Below are positions 52,124 through 57,802 of a stretch of 57,802 nt of DNA, piece by piece. The notes under the pieces are model-generated. The model saw only the letters and a program-made list of their open reading frames with translations, did not search any database and had not been told where the DNA came from. The first letter of the stretch is position 1. Each line of letters starts with the position of its first letter. The DNA is from Candidatus Saccharimonadota bacterium (GTDB lineage Bacteria; Patescibacteriota; Saccharimonadia; Saccharimonadales; Saccharimonadaceae). A program made the translations under genes and the position numbers. The DNA is taken from NCBI GenBank assembly GCA_017512175.1, contig JAFWHA010000005.1, forward strand, positions 1 through 57,802, read 5' to 3'.

Positions 52124-52144
52124 ATTTTCCCTTTCAAGATATTT

Positions 52145-52336
52145 TTATGCTACAAATGGCAAAAGTGCTAGATGACGAGCACGTTTAACAGCTACTGCTA
52201 GCTGTCTTTGTTGCTTTTGAGTAAGGCCAGTTTTAGAAATTGGCTCTAGTCTGCCATAAGCATCAACATATCTCTGCAAAGTCTTTACGTCGCGATAGTC
52301 GAAGTAAAGAGTTGGGTCGTTTTTAGTCTTGCGCAT
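52145..52336 (-). CDS. rpsR: 30S ribosomal protein S18
   Basis: 63 residues. [50 protein letters not shown] is cut here to its core: DYRDV, then [10 protein letters not shown] and [11 protein letters not shown], the S18 signature. Binds S6 on the platform. Third gene of rpsF-ssb-rpsR. Confidence 0.96.
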   Translation of the reverse strand: MRKTKNDPTLYFDYRDVKTLQRYVDAYGRLEPISKTGLTQKQQRQLAVAVKRARHLALLPFVA

Positions 52337-52365
52337 ATTTTCCTTTCTACTATTTCTTCCTTAAA

Positions 52366-52830
52366 TTAAAATGGAATCTCGTCCAGTGATACTTCTCCGC
52401 CATCATCTGGGATGTCGTCTGGAGCGATATCATCTGAAGTATTATTATTTCCATCATCCGAGGCGTTAACTGCAGAATTCCTGCTACTACCATCAGCTCC
52501 ACCAATGAAATTGAAGTCTTCTACTACAATTTCTACACGAGAACGCTTCTGTCCAGTATTCTTGTCATCCCAACTTCTCTGATCGAGACGGCCACATACT
52601 AGCACTCCGCTTCCTTTCTTACCGTATTGCTGAATCACTTCAGCAAGCCTATTCCAAGCAGAACAATCGATAAATGATACTGATTCTTGGTTTGCACCAT
52701 TTGCATCCTTGTAAGTACGATTGACAGCTACGGTGAAAGAACACACTTTAGCACCACTAGGTGTGCTTCTGAGTTCTGGATCACGTGTTAAGTTACCGCT
52801 GATAATAGCTTTTGAAAAGCCTCTTGCCAT
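52366..52830 (-). CDS. ssb: Single-stranded DNA-binding protein
   Basis: 154 residues. The OB fold (1-110) has ISGNLTRDPELRSTPSGAKVCSFTVAVNR and VSFIDCSAWN; a Gly/Asp/Asn-rich linker leads to the acidic tip DEIPF, which recruits repair and replication partners. It lies 3 nt after rpsF, the conserved place. Confidence 0.96.
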   Translation of the reverse strand: MARGFSKAIISGNLTRDPELRSTPSGAKVCSFTVAVNRTYKDANGANQESVSFIDCSAWNRLAEVIQQYGKKGSGVLVCGRLDQRSWDDKNTGQKRSRVEIVVEDFNFIGGADGSSRNSAVNASDDGNNNTSDDIAPDDIPDDGGEVSLDEIPF

Positions 52831-52833
52831 AAT

Positions 52834-53211
52834 TTATTCCTCCTCATTATTTGCGGATTCTTCACTGTCAGTGTCCGCAGCACCTTTGCGCTCTTTGCGC
52901 TTTGCTTCCATCTTTAGGCGATTTTCATCAACCTTTACTAGAAGATACCTGATGATTTCATCGGCAATATCTAAGTTGCTTGCAACCTTTTTTGCCATTT
53001 TATTATCGTCAGGCAAGTCGAGCTCGAAGTAATAATAGACTGCAAACTCTTGCTTGGCAATCTTATACGCTAAGCGCTTTTTTCCTTCGTTAGCTTCTTT
53101 AGTAATTTTGCCACCAGCATCGTCGACAATTTTCTTGACTTTGTCGAGTGCAGGCTGCAAATTCATCTCGAGATCCGGATGAATTAGTACAGTAAGTTCA
53201 TACTGTCGCAT
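52834..53211 (-). CDS. rpsF: 30S ribosomal protein S6
   Basis: 125 residues with YELTVLIHPDLE at the start, the KRLAYKI and YYFELDLP strands, and an acidic C-terminal tail. First gene of rpsF-ssb-rpsR, with AAAGGAG and a good promoter. Confidence 0.96.
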   Translation of the reverse strand: MRQYELTVLIHPDLEMNLQPALDKVKKIVDDAGGKITKEANEGKKRLAYKIAKQEFAVYYYFELDLPDDNKMAKKVASNLDIADEIIRYLLVKVDENRLKMEAKRKERKGAADTDSEESANNEEE

Positions 53212-53280
53212 AAATTGTTACTCCTTTGGTTAAAGCAAATGCAGCTCTAGACTCACTTGCTGAGTTTTTATATCTGTATT

Positions 53281-53309
53281 ATTATACATCAGTTCTCTTA
53301 TTTTTGCAA
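53281..53309 (-). promoter_or_regulatory. Promoter of rpsF-ssb-rpsR
   Basis: TTGCAA (53304-53309), 17 bp, TATAAT (53281-53286) with an extended TG, minus strand. The leader is about 65 nt and holds a small ACTCA/TGAGT hairpin. Confidence 0.75.
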
Positions 53310-53379
53310 GAACTTCTTAGGGCTCTCTTTACTATCTTATTTTATTCCCTAGGTCCTTTGCAAAATTAAGTTAAGAGAA

Positions 53380-53680
53380 TCTATGGCTGCATGCTTTTTG
53401 CTTCACTGTAAGAGGTTTTTATCTAGAATTAACCCTTGTCATAGTGTATTTTTGCTAAATGGGCTACTGCACAAGACTGGCACCCAACCCAAAGTGCCGT
53501 ACAAGGCTTGCCGTATAGCATTTTCCGAAAAGTACGCCCACCTGCTCCAAGTATGCGTGAAATCAAAAATCTATCCAAGCATTAGCTCGTTATTTTTGTA
53601 ATTTAACAGGCTAATGCTTTATCAGAATTTGAATTTGTGGTATGGGTAAAAAATTTTAGATTATTACCCCTGTGTTTTAT
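53380..53680. other. Intergenic region, possible RNA gene
   Basis: Between rpsF and ftsK lies about 540 bp without a convincing protein gene. A 10-bp perfect inverted repeat (53577-53586 with 53611-53620) and a GGCAC/GTGCC hairpin (about 53479-53498) occur in a locally GC-richer block. A TTACCCCTGT element is at 53664-53673. The strand and any promoter are unclear. It does not show the SRP core loop. Confidence 0.3.
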
Positions 53681-53736
53681 ATGCTGATATTATCTCTTCG
53701 TCTTTGAATATACTAAAATTTATTCCGAAAATCATA

Positions 53737-53757
53737 ATGTTGTAATTTTTACAACAT
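53737..53757. promoter_or_regulatory. Perfect 21-bp palindrome after ftsK
   Basis: ATGTTGTAA-TTT-TTACAACAT abuts the ftsK stop codon. It could be a weak ftsK terminator, but related copies upstream of other transcripts favour a protein-binding site. Confidence 0.4.
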
Positions 53758-55988
53758 TAGGCCCCAGCTAGCTCATCAAACTCTTCCATCGAGGAGATTA
53801 GGACATCGCGAGGTTTATTGCCGTTTGGCTCGCCAATTACCCCAATTTGCTCTAGCCAAATCGCTAACCCAGCTACGAAACCATGCCCTTTTCCAAGATA
53901 CGCCTGCAAGGACGCAGTAGAAAACTTACCTTTTGAAAGCGTGATTTCTACGGCTTTTCTGACAATTGGGTCGTTAGGATCAAATTTTCTACCGAGATCG
54001 CCGATACTACCGCCGTCAGCTGGTCCAAGCCCTTTAATCTGTACGGCCTGAGAGACAACATCATCATTATAATCTGGTGGTCTTTGCTCGCGGAGAAAAT
54101 TAGTAAGATTATTAATGTCTTCGTCTGAAGTCCAAGCGCCTTGAATCCTACGAGGTTTACCCATCATGGCAGTGGTCAACATCAGCATGTCGCCTTTGCC
54201 CAGTAATTTCTCTGCCCCACCCATATCGAGCATGATACGAGAGTCCATCTGTGAGCCGACTGCGAAAGCGATGCGGCTTGGGATGTTAGCCTTAATTAGA
54301 CCGGTAATAACTTTAACCTCTGGCCTCTGAGTAGCAAGAACAAGATGGATGCCGGCGGCACGTCCTTTCTGAGCAATACGCACGATGAGCATCTCTAGAT
54401 CTTTTCCAGCCATCATCATGAGATCGGCCATCTCATCAATAACAATGACAATGTATGGCATTTTACCACCGTCATGTTTCTGATCGTTGCCATCTTCATC
54501 TTTAACAGTAACTTTTCCGCCTTTTTTGGCCATCTTCTTGTTGTAATCTTGGATGTTTTTAACTTTTTCTTCTGCCATTAAGGTATAGCGCCTCTCCATC
54601 TCATTGACAGACCATTTCATGGCGGAAAGGGCTTTGTCAACGGAATTGATAATCGGGGTGAGAAGATGTGGTATGTCGTTATACTGCACCATTTCTACTT
54701 GCTTTGGATCGACGATGATTAACTTCATGTCGCTTGGAGCATTACGATAAAGAAGCGAAGAAATTAGAGTGTTAGTCATTACAGACTTACCAGAGCCGGT
54801 AGTACCGGCGATTAGTAAGTGTCTCATGTCAGCAAGGTCTGCAACTACGCTCTTACCAGAAATATCCTTCCCTACCGCGAAGGTTAGTGGGCCATCTGCA
54901 GTTTTCCATTCATCACTTTCGAGAATGCCCCGTAGTCTAACGTCTGCAGACTTAACGTTCGGAATTTCTACACCTACAGACCTAGTGCCTGGAATCGGTG
55001 CTTCGATACGAATTTTATCTACAGCGAGATTTAGGGCTAACTCCTTGTCGCGAGCGAGAATCTTTGACAGATTAACACCGGAAGGTGGTTTCATGGTATA
55101 TTGAGTAACACGCGGACCAACATTAGCCCCTTCCATTTCGACATCAATACCGAACTCTGCAAGGGTTGATTTAATAATGAAGGCGTTCTGCTGATGATTG
55201 CCTGGATCGGCTGGGGATTGCTTCTTCTCTAGAAGGTCTAGACTTGGCATCTTCCAATCTGGATCAGAGATAGCGACAAGGGCTTTTTCTTCTACTGGCT
55301 TAGAGGCTTCAGCCTTTGGCTTAGTAACTTTCATCTTGGAAACGTCTGTAGTATCTACAGTAGCAACGCCAGAATTAACCTTGATTTCTAAGTCGCCACC
55401 TTTGCCGGCTTTTTCTGCTGCACGAGCAACTTTAGCGTTCGCTACATCTTCTTCGCGCTTCCCTGGTCTAAGTAGGTTAACTAGACCTTTAAACACAGCC
55501 TTTGGCGATACTTGAAGGATGAAAAGTGCAGTGATAAAAATTAAAACTATGTAGATGAATACTACAACTCCTGGATCGAGAATCTTAGTGGCAAGGATGT
55601 TTAAACCTTCTCCGAGCACGCCACCAGTTGGATTCTCCTTACCGATAGTAGGAATACCGGTTACACCAGCCGCCCAGACAATCATTAGAATAGAAGCCAC
55701 CCACATGGCTACGGATAACCTATTATCTTCACTTCTAAAGATATTAATTGCGAGATAGACCAACAAAATAGGCATGAGAAATTTAGCGTAGCCGATCAGA
55801 AAGAAAATAGCGGAATCGACGTTGTTTAATAACTCACCTCCACTACCAAACCAAGTCATTACGAAAAATACTGCTAGCGCTAGCATGAGTACTGCTAAAA
55901 CTTGTCGCCAAAAACCTCCCGGAAGTTCATGTTCTGGGGCTGGATCTCTGTCTACCTTTCTCCTTGACTTTGCTTTTTTCTTTGCCAT
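53757..55988 (-). CDS. ftsK: DNA translocase FtsK/SpoIIIE
   Basis: 743 residues. Four membrane helices in the first 170 residues, a Lys/Ala-rich linker, then the motor: Walker A GTTGSGKSV, KLIIVDPKQVEM, Walker B IVIVIDEMADLMM, and LATQRPEVKVITGLIKANIPSRIAF. The C-terminal winged-helix gamma domain that reads KOPS is present in reduced form (LSKGKFSTASLQAYLGKGHGFVAGLAIWLE). Pumps chromosome termini through the division septum. An extended -10 promoter lies at 56075-56083. Confidence 0.96.
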   Translation of the reverse strand: MAKKKAKSRRKVDRDPAPEHELPGGFWRQVLAVLMLALAVFFVMTWFGSGGELLNNVDSAIFFLIGYAKFLMPILLVYLAINIFRSEDNRLSVAMWVASILMIVWAAGVTGIPTIGKENPTGGVLGEGLNILATKILDPGVVVFIYIVLIFITALFILQVSPKAVFKGLVNLLRPGKREEDVANAKVARAAEKAGKGGDLEIKVNSGVATVDTTDVSKMKVTKPKAEASKPVEEKALVAISDPDWKMPSLDLLEKKQSPADPGNHQQNAFIIKSTLAEFGIDVEMEGANVGPRVTQYTMKPPSGVNLSKILARDKELALNLAVDKIRIEAPIPGTRSVGVEIPNVKSADVRLRGILESDEWKTADGPLTFAVGKDISGKSVVADLADMRHLLIAGTTGSGKSVMTNTLISSLLYRNAPSDMKLIIVDPKQVEMVQYNDIPHLLTPIINSVDKALSAMKWSVNEMERRYTLMAEEKVKNIQDYNKKMAKKGGKVTVKDEDGNDQKHDGGKMPYIVIVIDEMADLMMMAGKDLEMLIVRIAQKGRAAGIHLVLATQRPEVKVITGLIKANIPSRIAFAVGSQMDSRIMLDMGGAEKLLGKGDMLMLTTAMMGKPRRIQGAWTSDEDINNLTNFLREQRPPDYNDDVVSQAVQIKGLGPADGGSIGDLGRKFDPNDPIVRKAVEITLSKGKFSTASLQAYLGKGHGFVAGLAIWLEQIGVIGEPNGNKPRDVLISSMEEFDELAGA

Positions 55989-56074
55989 TTTGTCTAAATA
56001 AACCTTTTCTGCCCACCTGATATATTTCTATCTCTGGCGAAATCAGAAATTAGTGTTCCTCCAGTTGTATTTAT

Positions 56075-56083
56075 ATTATAACA
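56075..56083 (-). promoter_or_regulatory. Extended -10 promoter of ftsK
   Basis: TGT-TATAAT on the minus strand, giving a leader of about 80 nt that contains a GGAGG sequence not followed by a start codon and a CTGG/CCAG hairpin. Confidence 0.45.
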
Positions 56084-56124
56084 TAAGAAGTATCTGGTGG
56101 GGCAAAAAATGTGATGGTAATGGG

Positions 56125-57802
56125 TTAGATAGAGACACAACGGACATTAAACCCGAAGTACTTGACGTAGCCGTGCTGCGGGTTGACGCCCGTCGTGTAG
56201 AAGTCCAGGTAGTAAGCGTTGGTAGCAGTACTATCAGCAGTAGAAGACCACCAGTGACCGCCGCCGACATTCTGGAAGGCACCCGAGCGGAAGTAGCCGG
56301 CACGCGGAAGGTTGAATGGAAATGCTTCTAATGTTTTATACTCAGTATCAGAAGCGTGGTTTTCTGGAGAAATCCCATAAGCTTTTACTAAAGTCCCCCA
56401 AGATTTATTTGCTCCACCATCTGGATATTGTTTATTGGTATAATTAGTCGGTAACCTCCAATGAGCTGGACAGATAGAGTTTGTAGCATCTCCGTCGTTG
56501 GTAGTCATGCTAGATGTTCCACTACCAGCCGTAGCAGCATACCAAGAATAGTACCAAGAATCATAAGTACTATTGTAAGCAGTGTTGCCATTCATGATAC
56601 AAGCACCATTATTACTGCAAGCATTTCCAGTAGAAAACGTAATAGTATTTCCAGTAGTATTATCAACGCCAGTATATGTCTTATTAGCTTCTAGCTGGAA
56701 TTTTAGATTAGAACTCATCCAACAGTTACCATCTGCTAGTTTTCTAACTACGTAGGAGGTATTGTTTCTAGTGTCTTTTAGAGTTCTTTGTGGGTAATAG
56801 GCGGTGTTTCCACCTTGGTTACCACTAGTATCGGCAGTGGTAGCAGTCTTAGCTGGAGTAGTGGCAGAATTACAAATAGCAGTAGTCATTTGCTGCATGT
56901 TAGAGATAGTGAAGAAAGCTGAGGTTTGGGTAATAGTAATGGTACCGCCTGATGTAGTGCTATTGTTCTTAACGGTTACTGTATACTGAGCTGTGGCTGA
57001 AGTACCAGTAGAATATCCTGAACAAGTATAGCCTTCTGGACAGGAGAAGCTATTTATGTAATAGCCAGAAGCTGCTTTAATAGTGAAGGTCTTAGAGCCG
57101 CCATAAGGAACGACTACAGATGAAGCAGACTTAGTAATATTACCAGCAGAGATATTTACAGTATAGTTTATAGCAGTCCTACCAAACGTAACAGTTCCAC
57201 CTGCATCAGTATTATTGTTCTTAACGGTCATGGTCTGCTCACCTGTAGCAGTTTCTCCAGTAGAGACTCCAGTACAAGTATAACCTTCTGGACAAGTAGC
57301 AGTACTTAAGTAATGTCCTGTACCTGGAGAGACTGTTACTGTCTTAGAGCCACCATAAGGAATAGATAAGCTAGTTGCACCCACAGTAGTACCATTTGCA
57401 GTAATGTTTACAGTGTAGTTATTTAGTGTCCACTTCGCATAAAGAGTAGTAGCGGCAGTCTTGTCCCAGTTTCTAACGCTAGCACCGTTAGCATTGTAGT
57501 ATTGGGTGCCGCTACCGCCGGTACCAGTATAATATCCACCAAAAGTATATCCTGTTCTACTAGGCTTAGTAATTCCCGGCATATCGCTACCATAAGTAGC
57601 AGTAACACTGCCAGTGCCACCAGAGCCACTTTGCTGGTTAAGAGTGACGGTAAATGTTCTACCTTTTCTTGCCATAGTTACTGTACCACCAGCAGTTTTG
57701 GCATTGTTTTTTACGGTCACAGTATACGAGCCAGTAGCGGAAGTACCTGGAGTAAAGCCAGAACAAGTATAGCCGGAAGGACAACTCATAGAGCTAATGT
57801 AA
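56125..57802 (-). CDS. Surface protein with InlB-like repeats and a FISUMP C-terminus, 5' end cut
   Basis: The frame continues past the window edge with no stop, so the N-terminus is missing; at least 558 residues are visible. Repeats of about 70 residues (YINSFSCPEGYTCSGYSTG, TVKNN-type ends) each hold a Cys pair, and one Listeria-Bacteroides repeat (YGSDMPGITKPSRTGYTFGGYYTG) follows the first. The C-terminal 220 residues form a FISUMP domain (LADGNCWMSSNLKF, CPAHWRLPT, GFNVRCVSI), a C-type-lectin-like fold. An adhesin for a host cell is likely. The last 65 codons differ sharply in base composition from the rest. Confidence 0.88.
   Translation of the reverse strand, partial: YISSMSCPSGYTCSGFTPGTSATGSYTVTVKNNAKTAGGTVTMARKGRTFTVTLNQQSGSGGTGSVTATYGSDMPGITKPSRTGYTFGGYYTGTGGSGTQYYNANGASVRNWDKTAATTLYAKWTLNNYTVNITANGTTVGATSLSIPYGGSKTVTVSPGTGHYLSTATCPEGYTCTGVSTGETATGEQTMTVKNNNTDAGGTVTFGRTAINYTVNISAGNITKSASSVVVPYGGSKTFTIKAASGYYINSFSCPEGYTCSGYSTGTSATAQYTVTVKNNSTTSGGTITITQTSAFFTISNMQQMTTAICNSATTPAKTATTADTSGNQGGNTAYYPQRTLKDTRNNTSYVVRKLADGNCWMSSNLKFQLEANKTYTGVDNTTGNTITFSTGNACSNNGACIMNGNTAYNSTYDSWYYSWYAATAGSGTSSMTTNDGDATNSICPAHWRLPTNYTNKQYPDGGANKSWGTLVKAYGISPENHASDTEYKTLEAFPFNLPRAGYFRSGAFQNVGGGHWWSSTADSTATNAYYLDFYTTGVNPQHGYVKYFGFNVRCVSI
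56131..56325 (-). other. Candidate DGR variable region
   Basis: This end of the surface-protein gene is GC-rich in an otherwise AT-rich gene and is full of NNC codons: CGC, GCC, TTC, GGC, GGC, CAC, TAC, GAC, TAC, GGC, then CAC-GGC-TAC-GTC in a row and TTC. All can arise from AAC by changing only adenines. This is the mark of retroelement mutagenic homing. No reverse transcriptase or template is in the window. Confidence 0.55.

Noticed and set aside
53383-53601. 72-residue plus-strand ORF between rpsF and ftsK
   Set aside because: Odd composition, no start signals, opposite to its neighbours; the region looks more like RNA or spacer.
1-57802. CRISPR array, insertion sequence or prophage
   Set aside because: No regularly spaced direct repeats, no transposase, no integrase and no phage structural genes were found.

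Overview
The window looks like the chromosome of an ultra-small, host-dependent bacterium of the Candidatus Saccharibacteria (TM7, Patescibacteria/CPR). This is inferred from overall content, not from a 16S gene, which is absent here. Pointers are the short compact genes, a large VirD4/TraD-like ATPase, a monoderm-type capsule locus, a complete type IV pilus motor operon, ribosomal and RNA-processing genes packed around rnpB and ssrA, and big Cys/Thr-rich surface proteins with InlB-like repeats and a FISUMP domain. The genetic code is standard. A bifidobacterial-type bile salt hydrolase and an alpha-1,2-fucosyltransferase suggest an animal gut habitat and gene exchange with gut Actinobacteria.

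Layout: (1) 1-1.2 kb, a truncated surface protein behind a pseudoknotted leader. (2) 1.2-5.9 kb, gyrB-gyrA. (3) 6.1-9.9 kb, a DNA-translocase-like ATPase with two small unknowns. (4) 9.9-11.8 kb, an RNA-rich region without established genes: a roughly 600-nt structured RNA, a new small RNA and tmRNA. (5) 11.8-15.2 kb, comM, infC-rpmI-rplT, rpmB and RNase P RNA. (6) 15.3-21.1 kb, a Nudix/RNase H fusion, an M50 protease, miaA, thrS and tRNA-Val. (7) 21.1-27.1 kb, envelope genes including a carboxypeptidase, MscS, bile salt hydrolase and a GT2. (8) 27.2-38.8 kb, a complete Wzx/Wzy capsule pathway with tyrosine kinase, phosphatase and an LCP ligase. (9) 38.8-42.6 kb, small transporters, two tRNAs and an OhrR-controlled peroxide-defence operon. 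(10) 42.7-50.9 kb, the type IV pilus operon pilM-N-O-x-B-T-C. (11) 50.9-56.0 kb, tlyA, efp, rpsF-ssb-rpsR and ftsK. (12) 56.1-57.8 kb, the 3' end of a surface protein.

The most exciting signal is at the C-terminus of that last surface protein (about 56131-56325). The FISUMP/C-type-lectin-like end switches abruptly to GC-rich NNC codons, including four in a row that all differ from AAC only at the first two bases. This is what adenine-specific mutagenesis of a diversity-generating retroelement (DGR) template leaves behind. No reverse transcriptase or template repeat is in the window, so the retroelement would have to act from elsewhere.

Other notable signals are the large uncharacterised RNA at 9940-10561, the pseudoknot/switch leader at 967-1150, a tmRNA with a non-canonical T-loop, an infC start at AUA, a recurring leaderless-mRNA architecture (-10 box 6-7 nt before ATG at about ten genes), an OhrR operator overlapping the promoter of a gpx-trxB-trxA-ohrR operon, and Cys-flanked EF-hand loops in two pilus-operon proteins. 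All calls come from reading the sequence; no database search was run.
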